This document shows, one piece after another, positions 46,201-55,654 of a stretch of DNA of 64,000 bases. Below the pieces are notes generated by a model, which was not told where the DNA came from, did no database searches, and saw only the letters and a program-made list of their open reading frames with translations. The stretch comes from Paenibacillus sp. 1001270B_150601_E10 (GTDB lineage: Bacteria > Bacillota > Bacilli > Paenibacillales > Paenibacillaceae): contig NZ_JADMOL010000018.1 in assembly GCF_015558675.1 (NCBI RefSeq), forward strand, positions 1 to 64,000, in the 5' to 3' direction. Within the stretch, counting starts at the first letter, position 1. The number at the start of each line of letters is the position of its first letter. The translations under genes and the position numbers were made by a program.

Positions 46201-46352
46201 AGCAAAGAGGGAAATGCATTATTGCCATTACGCATGATGACCGCTACTTCCATATGGCAGATCAGGTTATCAAGATGGAGCTTGGTCAGGTTGTGCAGGT
46301 AGAACAAAACGCTGAGATAAAAGCGAAGGAAACTCTCGTTTATTCGAAATAA
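43230..46352 (+). CDS. ClbP/ZmaM-like prodrug peptidase fused to an ABC exporter
   Basis: About 1040 aa. Signal/anchor helix (about 8-28). The S12 (beta-lactamase-fold) peptidase domain (about 45-385) has catalytic Ser94-x-x-Lys97 (STSK) and Tyr188 (YEYAT), almost the same spacing as ClbP Ser95/Lys98/Tyr186. Three helices follow (about 390-500), as in ClbP, then a six-helix ABC membrane domain and an ATPase with Walker A GGNGSGKST near 855, signature LSTGQRKR and Walker B ICLFDEWAADQ, of the cyclic-peptide exporter type. Family knowledge: such proteins remove an N-acyl-D-Asn cap outside the membrane to activate an exported prodrug (ClbP, ZmaM). ATG 43230 is used, with GAAGGTG upstream, overlapping the preceding stop. 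Confidence 0.93.
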   Translation: MNKLSRLLLSIGLIAILFISTTNGMLSAAASTIGSATVNDIDAYIEDMLDKSKIPGMSVVIVKGNETVYQKGFGYADVQNDVPVTPETLFELGSTSKAFTGLALIQLEDQGLVNLEDSVSKYLPWFETTYKGKPADIRIKHLLHHTSGIPFHSIADIPAADDDQALERTVRTQIGQKLDHEPGEKYEYATINYDVLALIIQQVSGMSYEQYVQQHVLDPLNLKQTYMFREDAARGEMAVGYKLSVLRPSAYDAPMYRGNTPAGYIISNTLDVAAWLKIQMGAAPESKDFEKWLNRSHEPDRSVAPSGDGSSYAAGWSVYQDGTGMLAHAGGNPNFSTYFVLRPADGYGVAVLTNMNSPFSGAAAQGLMNMIAGKEVPEPASDMYKSIDMIASVVLLLTMPVMLLVFWLTGKAVWQAIRGSRRYVGRHATAVTGFVIFALFMAGLAYCLYQIPDTLFWGVNWAFVQVWAPNTLIYAVFSLFATICLFGLYFLFTTVFPKSDDRSFFAITLLSVASGFGNALIIFIVNETLNRDLDKFQSGMLLYFVLGIAIYVFGQKLVRTRLVRIANDMVYEKRMELLGKILNTSYQKIEGVEDGKIPASLNNDTEAISGFSNIVITGATSLVTLISCFVYMGMISPMGVLMAIGFIIVAAGIHYFTGLKANQLWEQMRDIQNVFFRFIHDLTGGFKELSLNRDKREDFKKDMQDNCHAYREKRIGGDLKFANVNVIGELLFTFVIGAVVFLFPILFTELKVSTLRNYVFVLLYMTGPVHGILGTIPNIFRVRISWNRINELSRELDAIQVAQQQAATSIEPAETIELKLQSVEYRYGNREGESFAVGPINCAFETGQITFITGGNGSGKSTLAKLITGLYEPMQGGITINGQPVPARELSQQFSAIFSDFYLFEKLYGVPYSSKQAEIEHHLNVLHLQDKVEIRDGSLNTTKLSTGQRKRLALLISYLEDRPICLFDEWAADQDPEYRAFFYHTLLPELKQRGKCIIAITHDDRYFHMADQVIKMELGQVVQVEQNAEIKAKETLVYSK

Positions 46353-46389
46353 AATCGATCTACTTGCCAGCATGAGAGGATGAAGCAAA

Positions 46390-49300
46390 ATGAGAGAAAG
46401 TCGTTCAACCAAATTGGACAAGGCCAATGTGGAAGATATCCTAGCACTAACACCGATGCAGGAAGGCCTGCTGTTTCATTACAGAAGCGACAAGGACAAG
46501 GGATACTACACGCAGCAGTTTTCCGCACGCTTATCTGGTCATTGCTCGGTTGAAGCTGTTCGGCAAGCATGGCAGAGCGTTGCTCGTGCAAATGACGTGC
46601 TGCGAACGGTGTACCGTTGGGAGAAGCTTGAGAAGCCTGTTCAGATTGTGCTAAGAGAGATGGACATTCCGATCGTTGTAAATGATTACTCCAGCTATAC
46701 GGCTGAACAGGCGGAGACGCTGATTGCAGAGCTTAAAGCTCGCGATCTCAAGAAAGAGCTTGATCTTGAAATTGAACCGATGCGAATTACGCTGTGTCTG
46801 ATAGACAACGAGTCATGCGAGATGATTCTCACATGGCATCATATCTTATTTGATGGCTGGAGCAATGGGGTGCTGTTAAAGGAGTTTATACAAACCTATC
46901 AAGCCATCAAGGATGGATCGTCATCAGCTATAAGAACGAATGCAAAGACGCCATTCAAGCAATATGTTCAGCTCCTGCAGCGCCAAGACAAAGCTAAGCA
47001 GCGGCAGTATTGGGAGCAGGCGTTTAAGGGATGGCAGGAACGCACACAGCTAACGGAGCAGAAAGCGGCTTTTAACGAACGTGAAGCGGCTGAAGCGAGT
47101 AATAGATGTGATGTGAGCACGCTAACCCTCTCGTTCCAAGAGGTAGAGGCTATCTCTCACTATACGCAGCGGCATGAGATTACACTGGCTGCTTATCTAT
47201 ATGCAGCTTGGAGCTTGCTTCTCGGGCGTTACTGCGGAACGGAGGATGTGCTGTTTGGCACGACCGTATCAGGCAGAACACCAGAACTTTCTGGAATGGA
47301 AGAGATGATCGGCTTATTCATCAATACCGTACCGCTGCGGATATGTTGGACAGCAGATGACCCTGTTCAGCAGCTTGTTAAGTCTATTAACAATCAGCTT
47401 AAACAGCGTGTAGATTATGAGCTGACTCCACTCGTTGATATAAACGCTTATAGTGGCGCTGATTCTTACGAGCCGTTGTTCAACTCGATTATGGTGGTGG
47501 AGAACTACCCGTTGGATACGAGGATTGGCCAAGCGGGTGACTTGCGAATTGGGAAGTATGAGATGGTGGAATCGACGCACTATGGGCTGACGATTGGTGT
47601 TCAGCCAAAGGTGACCGGAGAGCTAGCACTAGAGTTTGCTTATGATCCTAATTCCTTCTCAAGGGCGATGATTGATCGGCTTGCCAATCACTATAAACAG
47701 ATCGTCCTGCAAATGTTCAGCAAGGAGGAGGCGAAGATCAATGAGCTTCAGCTGCTGACAGCGGGTGAGAGGGAAGAGCTTCTCTCTTCGTTTAACCGCA
47801 GGTCTTCCAAGTGTCTCCAAGCTGGACAGCTAGAGTCTGACGAACTAGAACCTGTTGAAGAAGATGTTGTCCAGCTTCGATTTGAAAGACGAGTCCAAAA
47901 GTCACCGGACAGCATAGCCCTGATCAGCGGCGAACAGAGCTATACGTATCAAGAGATTGACCAAGCGGCCAATCGGCTGGCGCATCAGATCCGAACGCTT
48001 GGCATTCGTGCCGACGAGCCTGTCGCGATATGGCTTGATCGATCTGAACAGCTCCTTATTGCCATGCTTGCTGTACTCAAGTCAGGGGCCGCCTATGTGC
48101 CGATCGACTATGATTACGCGCCAGGTCGAATCAATCAGATTCTTCAGGACAGCGGAACAAGGATAGTGGTAGTGGACGACACTGGTCTCCCAGACTCCAT
48201 TGCATTTGAAGGCACCTGCGTGTGCATAGAGAAGGAGATGCCAACCGCTAATACAGTTCAAGATAATCCTGTTCCTCTTGCGAGCAAAGCTAGAGATGCC
48301 GCGTACATCCTATACACGTCAGGCTCAACAGGGACGCCGAAGGGGGTAGTGGTTGAACACCGCAACTTGTTGGCCTATGTTGATGCCTTCCAGCATGAGT
48401 TTCACTTAAACGACAAAGATACCTTTTTGCAGCAAGCCTCGTGCTCCTTTGACCAATTTGTAGAGGAAGTATATCCGGTGCTGCTCGCTGGCGGGCAGGT
48501 TGTGATTGCGCAGAAGACCGATGTGATCGACATGCCAAAGCTGGTTCAGCTGATTGACCGTCATCACGTTACGATCGTGTCGTGCTCTCCTCTTTTAATG
48601 AACGAGCTTAATAAGCAATCCGGTATGGACAGCGTCCGAATCTTTATTAGCGGCGGAGACGTATTGAAGCCGGAGTATATGTCGGAGCTGATCAAGAAGG
48701 CAGCGGTCTACAACACCTATGGCCCGACTGAAGCGACGGTATGTGCGACGTATCATCGCTGCTCGCCGGAACCGGCTTCCAAAACCAGCATTCCTATCGG
48801 CAAGCCTATATGGAATTACCGCGTATATGTGCTGGATTCCTATGGGCATCCGCTGCCAGTTGGAGTGCCAGGGGAGATCTGCATCGCAGGAGCGGGTGTA
48901 GCGAGAGGCTACCTGAATCGACCAGATCTCACGGATCGGCATTTTACCACGGATCCTTTTGATGCACATGCGCGCATGTATCGCACAGGCGACATCGGGC
49001 TATGGCGTTCAGATGGCAGTCTGCTTTACGTCGGAAGAAATGACCAGCAAGTGAAGATTCGAGGCTATCGCGTAGAACCAGGCGATATCGAGCATCGTTT
49101 GCTTGATCTTGAAGCGATCGATGAAGCGGTTGTGCTTGCGCATCAAGATGAACACGGCATGATGATTCTTGCCGCATATGTCAGGATCAATCGTGACGTA
49201 ACAGCGAATGAGCTGCGGGACGAGCTTTCGGCTTTTTTACCAGCTTATATGATTCCAACCTTCTTCTACCGTATCCACGAGGTTCCAAAGACTTCTAACG

Positions 49301-50238
49301 GCAAGCTGGACCGGAAGGCACTGCTTCAAGTGACAGACAGACTGGCTGTAACGGATCGCGCAGAGTTGTATCCTGCAAGCGAGGCTAGTGAGACCGAAAG
49401 CCGTATCCGACAAGTATGGCAGGAAGTGCTGAAGGTAGAGGCGATCGGGCTTCATGAGCATTTCTTTGATCTCGGAGGCAATTCGATCCTGCTTATGCAG
49501 CTTCACGCCAAGCTTGAGAAGGAATACGGCTGGGGCATTCAAATCGTCGATCTCTTTTCCTATACAACGATTACGAAGCTGGCCAAATGGATAGACGAAA
49601 AACACGGCGTCCCGAACAAAGAGGAACAGTCAACATGGAACGTTTATCAACAGCTCCCAGCAGCTTTTTTCCAGCATCACACGAGCGGCAGCGGCCTGGG
49701 AGTCGTACGGTTCCATCTTCAAGCCCAGCTTCAAGAGAGCATAGATAGATTGGCATTGGGTCATAACGTGGAAACGTTCGATGTGTTAACAAGCATCGCA
49801 CTGTATTTGTTCAGCGAGTTGAATGAACAGCCTCATGCTTCGATCCACAGTCTGCAGAACGATAGTGAACAGGCTGTACCTTTATCTATAGCATTCTCAT
49901 CGATTAGTGGGTTTGAGGAGCTGTTTCAGCAAGTACATCAGAGCCGAACTAACGATGCGAATGCTTATCTAATCGAACGCATGCAAGCGGCACATCTGAA
50001 AAAGGGAGCAGATGAGGTGCTTCCTCTTATTTATCGCCAACATGATCTTGATGTCAATGCGGCGTGGCTTGATATATACGATATGGCTTGGGGAATAGAG
50101 GATCAAGCTGATGAAGGTCAGCTGTCTATTTCGATCAAATTCAACGACAAGCGGTTAAAAAAGGAAGCGGTCCAAATGCTCGCTAACGGATATGTTGATC
50201 TGCTCCGTCAGTTGACCGCAAGCCGCGTGATGTCGTAA
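46390..50238 (+). CDS. NRPS, module C-A-T with a degenerate C-like tail
   Basis: 1282 aa. C domain (about 20-450, HHILFDGWS). A domain (about 490-990) with YTSGSTGTPKGV and NTYGPTEATV; pocket residues read by eye are D-Q-E-S-I-G-T-V-C plus Lys, most like Lys-type codes (compare D-A-E-S-I-G-S-V-A-K), so a basic residue is suggested, not proven. Carrier domain LGGNSILLMQ (Ser near 1030). The last about 200 residues resemble the second half of a condensation domain (ending ISIKFNDKRLKKEAVQMLANGY) but lack HHxxxDG, so this part is likely structural or a docking element. The next gene starts after 13 bases. Confidence 0.9.
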   Translation: MRESRSTKLDKANVEDILALTPMQEGLLFHYRSDKDKGYYTQQFSARLSGHCSVEAVRQAWQSVARANDVLRTVYRWEKLEKPVQIVLREMDIPIVVNDYSSYTAEQAETLIAELKARDLKKELDLEIEPMRITLCLIDNESCEMILTWHHILFDGWSNGVLLKEFIQTYQAIKDGSSSAIRTNAKTPFKQYVQLLQRQDKAKQRQYWEQAFKGWQERTQLTEQKAAFNEREAAEASNRCDVSTLTLSFQEVEAISHYTQRHEITLAAYLYAAWSLLLGRYCGTEDVLFGTTVSGRTPELSGMEEMIGLFINTVPLRICWTADDPVQQLVKSINNQLKQRVDYELTPLVDINAYSGADSYEPLFNSIMVVENYPLDTRIGQAGDLRIGKYEMVESTHYGLTIGVQPKVTGELALEFAYDPNSFSRAMIDRLANHYKQIVLQMFSKEEAKINELQLLTAGEREELLSSFNRRSSKCLQAGQLESDELEPVEEDVVQLRFERRVQKSPDSIALISGEQSYTYQEIDQAANRLAHQIRTLGIRADEPVAIWLDRSEQLLIAMLAVLKSGAAYVPIDYDYAPGRINQILQDSGTRIVVVDDTGLPDSIAFEGTCVCIEKEMPTANTVQDNPVPLASKARDAAYILYTSGSTGTPKGVVVEHRNLLAYVDAFQHEFHLNDKDTFLQQASCSFDQFVEEVYPVLLAGGQVVIAQKTDVIDMPKLVQLIDRHHVTIVSCSPLLMNELNKQSGMDSVRIFISGGDVLKPEYMSELIKKAAVYNTYGPTEATVCATYHRCSPEPASKTSIPIGKPIWNYRVYVLDSYGHPLPVGVPGEICIAGAGVARGYLNRPDLTDRHFTTDPFDAHARMYRTGDIGLWRSDGSLLYVGRNDQQVKIRGYRVEPGDIEHRLLDLEAIDEAVVLAHQDEHGMMILAAYVRINRDVTANELRDELSAFLPAYMIPTFFYRIHEVPKTSNGKLDRKALLQVTDRLAVTDRAELYPASEASETESRIRQVWQEVLKVEAIGLHEHFFDLGGNSILLMQLHAKLEKEYGWGIQIVDLFSYTTITKLAKWIDEKHGVPNKEEQSTWNVYQQLPAAFFQHHTSGSGLGVVRFHLQAQLQESIDRLALGHNVETFDVLTSIALYLFSELNEQPHASIHSLQNDSEQAVPLSIAFSSISGFEELFQQVHQSRTNDANAYLIERMQAAHLKKGADEVLPLIYRQHDLDVNAAWLDIYDMAWGIEDQADEGQLSISIKFNDKRLKKEAVQMLANGYVDLLRQLTASRVMS

Positions 50239-50251
50239 GGAGGAATCGTAG

Positions 50252-51535
50252 ATGAGAAAGCTAGCGCTTCTATTTCCAGGTCAAGGCTCGCAATATATTG
50301 GGATGGGCCAGGACCTGCTTGAACGTTCGGCTGCAGCAAGAGCGGCATTCGCTGAAGCCAATGAGGTATTGGGCTTTGATCTTCAAGCGCTTATCGCAAA
50401 TGGCAGCTCTGAGAAACTGACGCGAACGGAGAATGCGCAGCCTGCGCTGCTTACCGTGAGCGTTGCAGCATTCCGAGTATATATGGAGGAAGTCGGCGTA
50501 GTGCCTGCCTATTCGGCGGGTCACAGCTTAGGCGAATTCTCTGCGCTGACTTGTGCTGGCGTAATGACATTCCAAGATGCGCTAAGGCTTGTAAGACGGA
50601 GAGGTCAACTGATGCAGGAAGCAGCAGCCGAGGGCACTGGCGCCATGTGCGCGATTATAGGCGCCGATCCCAATCGTGTTGAAGAGGCTTGCCAGCGGGC
50701 ATCGATCTCCGAACAGCAGGAGGTGGTTATCTCCAACTATAATTCTTCCGGACAGCTCGTGATTTCTGGGCATCGAGCGGCAGTCGAGGAGGCGGCACGC
50801 GAGCTCGAAAGACACAGCACACGCATCGCGTTTTTACAAGTAAGCGCGCCTTTCCATAGTCCGCTGATGAAAGGAGCGGCCATTCGCTTCAAAGAGGAGC
50901 TGGCATCCTGCACCTATAGCACGTTCCGATGGCCGGTAATATCGAATGTCACTGGCAAACCGTATGAATCTCCGGATCAGGTCGTCGATTATTTGACTGA
51001 GCAGCTGACTGCTCCTGTGCGGTGGGATGAGACGATGAAACTGTTTGTGGAGCAGGGGGTTAGCCTTGCAGCGGAGCTTGGTGCTAAGCAGGTGCTGACA
51101 CAGTTCATGCGAGCAGACGCCAAGTCCGTTATGTGCTATCCATATGAAAAAGCAGCAGAGCTTGATGCGCTTCAAAAGGAGCTTGAAGCCGACATTATGG
51201 ATCAGGCCCGTCATCAAGCTACAAACAATGTGGTTACACGGTGCCTTGCAGCTGCCGTATGCACACGCAACCGGAATTGGGATTCGGAGGCGTATGAACA
51301 AGGCTTCATTCTGCCATATCGGCAGGTCCAACGACTGCAGGAGCAATTGGATGAGACCGGCGAACCGCCTACACAAGCTCAGATGCAGGAGGCGCTTAAG
51401 CTGCTAAAGCAAATGCTGGATACCAAAATGGTGCCTCAACAAGAGCAGCAGAAGCGATTTGCCGACATTCTAGAGAAAACGGGCACTGCTGCATTGTTTC
51501 CAGAATTCTCACCTGATTCATGGGTAATCGCTTAA
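50252..51535 (+). CDS. Discrete malonyl-CoA:ACP transacylase (trans-AT)
   Basis: 427 aa. Loads malonyl units onto the carrier domains of the AT-less PKSs. FabD fold: LLFPGQGSQYIGMG at the start, the nucleophile in GHSLGE (Ser near 91), and the catalytic His in APFHSPLM, consistent with malonyl specificity. After the acyltransferase core (about 300 aa) there is an unusual extension of about 110 residues (from about EADIMDQARHQA) that is helical, Gln-rich and unassigned; it may dock to the PKS. AAGGAGG precedes the ATG. The adjacent PKS genes lack AT domains. Confidence 0.92.
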   Translation: MRKLALLFPGQGSQYIGMGQDLLERSAAARAAFAEANEVLGFDLQALIANGSSEKLTRTENAQPALLTVSVAAFRVYMEEVGVVPAYSAGHSLGEFSALTCAGVMTFQDALRLVRRRGQLMQEAAAEGTGAMCAIIGADPNRVEEACQRASISEQQEVVISNYNSSGQLVISGHRAAVEEAARELERHSTRIAFLQVSAPFHSPLMKGAAIRFKEELASCTYSTFRWPVISNVTGKPYESPDQVVDYLTEQLTAPVRWDETMKLFVEQGVSLAAELGAKQVLTQFMRADAKSVMCYPYEKAAELDALQKELEADIMDQARHQATNNVVTRCLAAAVCTRNRNWDSEAYEQGFILPYRQVQRLQEQLDETGEPPTQAQMQEALKLLKQMLDTKMVPQQEQQKRFADILEKTGTAALFPEFSPDSWVIA

Positions 51536-51559
51536 TGATGTGATGCGGAGGTGATCAAG

Positions 51560-54500
51560 GTGGATTTTCAGTCAATCAAATTAAACCGCAAGTCTGCTGC
51601 AGCGCTTGAGGATGTAGCCTTTGATCGAACATCGAATCAGGATATCGCGATTGTCGGCATTGCGGTGAAGCTGCCGCTCGCCGACACGGTTGAGCAATTT
51701 GCTCACAATCTAAGATCAGGAAGGGATTGTGTTAGACCAATCCCTTCCCTGCGCAAGCAGGATACCGATTTGTATTTTAAGAAAATAGGGTACGATCCGG
51801 AGGGCTTGGCTTACGGAGAGGCCGCCTATCTTGATGAAATCGATAAATTTGATTATTCCTTCTTTAAGCTTTCGCCGCGAGAAGCAAGCTTGCTGGACCC
51901 GAACCAGCGACTGTTTTTAGAGACAGCCTGGCGGGCAATTGAGGATGCTGGCTATGGCGGCGGCAAGCTTGCAGGGAGTCGGACAGGCGTCTATGTTGGC
52001 TACGGCTCGGATGCAGACTACTTAAAGCTGATTCGAGAGGTGGAGCCAGAGGCTGTCTCCATGTCTATGGCAGGCAATGTACGTCCCATTATCGCAAGCC
52101 GCTTATCGTACTTGATGAATCTCCGGGGCCCAAGCTTCATTGTCGATTCAACGTGTTCCTCTTCGCTGGTAGCCGTTCACCTGGCGTGCCAGGCGATTCG
52201 TAGTGGCGAGTGTGATTCCGCGATTGTAGGCGGAATTCAGCTTCACCTGGTTCCCATTCGTGAATATGAGGTAGGCATTGAATCCTCCACATCACGAGCG
52301 AGAACGTTTGATGATCAAGCTGACGGGACCGGGACCGGCGAGGGAGCTGTAGCGATGATGCTGAAGCCGCTCGAACAAGCGATTGAAGCTCGTGATCACA
52401 TTTATGCTGTGATCAAGTCGAGTTCCCTGAATCAGGATGGCGGCTCCGTAGGCATCACCGCTCCTAATGCGGAGGCACAGGAGGCAGTGATTGTTGACGC
52501 GTGGAAGCAGGCGGATATCGATCCCGAGACCATTGGATATATCGAGACCCACGGCACGGGGACAAAGCTTGGAGATCCGATTGAAGTGGAAGGGTTGAAG
52601 CGGGCTTTCCGACGCTTTACGGACAAACGGCAGTTTTGTGCGATCGGGGCACTAAAGAGCAGCATTGGCCATTTGGATAATGCCGCGGGCATTGCAGGTT
52701 TGCTCAAAGCTGTTCTTTCGCTAAAGAACAAATGCATCTATCCGACGCTTCATTTTGATCGGCCGAATCGAGTGATTGATTTTGCGGAATCTCCTGTATA
52801 TGTGAACGATAAGCTGATGGAATGGGAAAGCAGCCCATATCCTCGCAGATGTGGAGTGAGCTCCTTTGGCATTAGCGGTACGAACTGTCATGTTGTGGTG
52901 GAGGAGGCTCCAGCAGAGCGCGCCTCATTGCATTCACAGCTGGATGAATATCGACTGTTCGTACTGTCTGCACATACAGTGTCTGCATTGGAGAACTATG
53001 TGCAGGCAAGCTTGGATTATGTAACGCGTCATCCCTCCATTAATGTTGGCGATCTATGCTATACCTTGAGCACGGGCAGAGGACATTATCGTTACCGGAT
53101 TGCGATCGCGGCGAAAAGCACGGAAGAGCTGGTTGCAGAGCTGAGTAGCTTGCAGGCCGCTGGATTCAAGGATGCGGAAGAACAATCACAGGAGGCGATG
53201 AGCAGCTCCTTATATGCCGGTTCGTGTGATCGAGCAGATTCGAACCCTGAAGCGATTCGTGCAGCGGCAGAAGCGGCATTAAGTGCGTACCTATCCTCTG
53301 ATAGACAGGATCGTGCGCGTTGTGCCGAGTTAGGCAGGCTCTATGTGCAAGGCGCAAGCATGCCATGGGACCGACTGTATCGGAAGGAGCGAAGAAGACG
53401 CCTCAGCTTTCCAGCTTATCCATTTGACCGCTATCGTTGCTGGGTGAGGCTGACAGATCAATCACCTCGGGCTAAATCACGAATTTCCCCGACTAAAAAC
53501 ATTAGCGCTAACGAAGTCAGGAAGAATGACGGTCATGATCCGGTTCAACATGCGTTCTATCATCAGCGTAGATGGCTCCATGAGCCGCTGCCGAAGGATG
53601 TTCGAAAAGAGCGGGGAAGGGAGACGATTCTGCTCCTGACGGAGAAGGATCAGCTTAGCAACCCATTTATAAGCAGATGGACAACAGCTGGTTCGAAAGT
53701 TATCGAGGCTGTCATGGGTGATCGCTATGAACGAGTCGATGAGACGAAGTATATCATACGGGACGAGATAGAAGATTATGAACGTTTGCTGGCAAATGCA
53801 CTCGGTTCATTCGATGGACAAGATATATTCCATGCATCACATTCAGTAGATGCGCAAAATACACTCGAGTCTGCAAGTGGACGATCTCTTCAACTTGTAG
53901 ATCTGCGGTTTGCTGCCAGCAGTCATGCACCGGAGACAATAGTGCAGCATGAAGAGCAAATGGGTCAATCGATATATCGGCTCTATCGGCTGATGCACGC
54001 ACTGACACGTCGGGAAGGTCATGAATCGATTGCCGTTACGCTGGTTGCTTCCAATGCAGATGAGGTGACGTCAGAGCAGGCAAGGATTCGTCCAGAGCAA
54101 TTCGCCATGATCGGGCTGAGCAAGGCTGTTGGTTGGGAGAAGCCGAATCTTAGAATCCGTTGGGTGGATGTGGACTTACAGTCGGATATGGAAGAGTGCG
54201 TTTGCACTGAGCTGGAAAGCGAATCAAATGAGTATTGGACAGCTTATCGTGAAGGCAAACGTTATGTGGAGCGAGTAGATGTGCTGGAGCTGAAGGCAGC
54301 CGAATCCAATTCCGCAAAGATGTTACCGATCGATTCCAAGGAAACAAACGGAATCTATCTCCTTACAGGCGGCCTTGGCAGCATCGGACTGCTGATCGCT
54401 TCCCATTTGGTAAAAGCATCAAATGGCAGCATCAGCCTTGCCTTGATGGGAAGAACGGCTTTGCCGCCAAGAGAGCAGTGGGCTGAATTAGAACAAACGG

Positions 54501-55654
54501 AACTAGCACGTGTAGTAGATCAGGAGAAAAGAATGATCTATGCGATACGTGCTATTCGTGAAATGGAGGGTGCCGGTGCGCAGATTGAAGTTATCCAAGC
54601 GGATGCCTCGAATCATGAGCAGCTGAGTAAGGCGATAACAACTCTGCGAGAGCGCTATGGGCGAATTGCTGGCATCGTTCACGCTGCAGGGGTCTCCGAA
54701 GGCAATCTAATGAGCCGATTGTCGGAGGAAGAACTGCGTTCGGTCATCGCGTCCAAGACGACAGGGACGTGGCTGCTGGATCATTTAACACGGCAGGATA
54801 AGCCTGACTTCTTGGTTCTCTTCTCGTCCGCTATAACGTTGGTGGGCGGAATCGGCTCAGGTCCATATACCGCGGGCAATGCCTATTTGGATGGATATTC
54901 GGCTTATCGCAGCCGTCTTGGCTTGAGAACGTTAACGATCAATTGGCCGGCTTGGAAGCAGGATGAGACAGAGATCGTGGATGAATCGAAGGAGATGTTC
55001 TGTCTTATGGCTGAAGAGGACGGCATCATGGCATTCCAAGCGCTTCTCCTAGCATCTGAAGCCGCTCCCGTACGTCAAGCGATTGTCGGGAAATGGAATC
55101 GCAGCAGCCACTTGTTTGCTCTAAGAGAGCTGCTTCCGTTTCGCCAATCGGAGCAGGTTCAACAGGCCTTGACGCTATCATCAGTACCCGATACGGACGT
55201 AAAGACGAATTCGAGGCGTTCAGCAGGTGCTTCAATCGGTAGTCCTGAGGCGCCGCATATAGGGCCTAGTACTCGAAACGAGATCGAAGAAGTGGTGCTG
55301 GGGGCTTGGAAGGAAGTGCTTGGCTACGAGGAACTGGATGTGCATGCCAACTTCTTTGAGATCGGCGGGGATTCCATTCTGATCACGAGGGTACATCATT
55401 ATATCGATGAGGAGTTCCCCGGTCTGACTACGGTGGCGGATATGTTCTCGTATCCAACGGTTGCTCGGATAACCGACCATCTACATGCCGTCGTTTCCAA
55501 TAAGGAAGAAGCAGGTGTCCCGGTGCTGGGGGCGTTTGAAGCAGATTCCTTGAATGAAGCGATACTTGAGCTGATTGAGCAAGTGAAGCGAAAAGAAATA
55601 TCCATCGAGCATGCGGTTGATCAATATCGCGGGATGGAGGTCGCACATGGATAA
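51560..55654 (+). CDS. Trans-AT polyketide synthase, KS-KR-ACP
   Basis: About 1364 aa. Ketosynthase (about 30-450) with nucleophile STCSSSL (Cys near 198), ETHGTGT and SSIGHLD. After the KS comes only an AT-less linker ending LSFPAYPFDRYRCW. Ketoreductase (about 760-1160) with TGGLGSIG near 935, HAAGV and the Ser/Tyr/Asn set in FSSAITLV and PYTAGNAYLD, so a beta-hydroxyl is expected. ACP with IGGDSILITR (Ser near 1270). No dehydratase, enoylreductase or thioesterase. GTG 51560 is chosen over GTG 51551 because CGGAGG would overlap the latter. The stop overlaps the next start by 8 bases. Confidence 0.92.
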   Translation: MDFQSIKLNRKSAAALEDVAFDRTSNQDIAIVGIAVKLPLADTVEQFAHNLRSGRDCVRPIPSLRKQDTDLYFKKIGYDPEGLAYGEAAYLDEIDKFDYSFFKLSPREASLLDPNQRLFLETAWRAIEDAGYGGGKLAGSRTGVYVGYGSDADYLKLIREVEPEAVSMSMAGNVRPIIASRLSYLMNLRGPSFIVDSTCSSSLVAVHLACQAIRSGECDSAIVGGIQLHLVPIREYEVGIESSTSRARTFDDQADGTGTGEGAVAMMLKPLEQAIEARDHIYAVIKSSSLNQDGGSVGITAPNAEAQEAVIVDAWKQADIDPETIGYIETHGTGTKLGDPIEVEGLKRAFRRFTDKRQFCAIGALKSSIGHLDNAAGIAGLLKAVLSLKNKCIYPTLHFDRPNRVIDFAESPVYVNDKLMEWESSPYPRRCGVSSFGISGTNCHVVVEEAPAERASLHSQLDEYRLFVLSAHTVSALENYVQASLDYVTRHPSINVGDLCYTLSTGRGHYRYRIAIAAKSTEELVAELSSLQAAGFKDAEEQSQEAMSSSLYAGSCDRADSNPEAIRAAAEAALSAYLSSDRQDRARCAELGRLYVQGASMPWDRLYRKERRRRLSFPAYPFDRYRCWVRLTDQSPRAKSRISPTKNISANEVRKNDGHDPVQHAFYHQRRWLHEPLPKDVRKERGRETILLLTEKDQLSNPFISRWTTAGSKVIEAVMGDRYERVDETKYIIRDEIEDYERLLANALGSFDGQDIFHASHSVDAQNTLESASGRSLQLVDLRFAASSHAPETIVQHEEQMGQSIYRLYRLMHALTRREGHESIAVTLVASNADEVTSEQARIRPEQFAMIGLSKAVGWEKPNLRIRWVDVDLQSDMEECVCTELESESNEYWTAYREGKRYVERVDVLELKAAESNSAKMLPIDSKETNGIYLLTGGLGSIGLLIASHLVKASNGSISLALMGRTALPPREQWAELEQTELARVVDQEKRMIYAIRAIREMEGAGAQIEVIQADASNHEQLSKAITTLRERYGRIAGIVHAAGVSEGNLMSRLSEEELRSVIASKTTGTWLLDHLTRQDKPDFLVLFSSAITLVGGIGSGPYTAGNAYLDGYSAYRSRLGLRTLTINWPAWKQDETEIVDESKEMFCLMAEEDGIMAFQALLLASEAAPVRQAIVGKWNRSSHLFALRELLPFRQSEQVQQALTLSSVPDTDVKTNSRRSAGASIGSPEAPHIGPSTRNEIEEVVLGAWKEVLGYEELDVHANFFEIGGDSILITRVHHYIDEEFPGLTTVADMFSYPTVARITDHLHAVVSNKEEAGVPVLGAFEADSLNEAILELIEQVKRKEISIEHAVDQYRGMEVAHG

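Noticed and set aside
49745-50238. A thioesterase at the end of the second NRPS
   Set aside because: No GxSxG motif; the segment resembles a half condensation domain instead.
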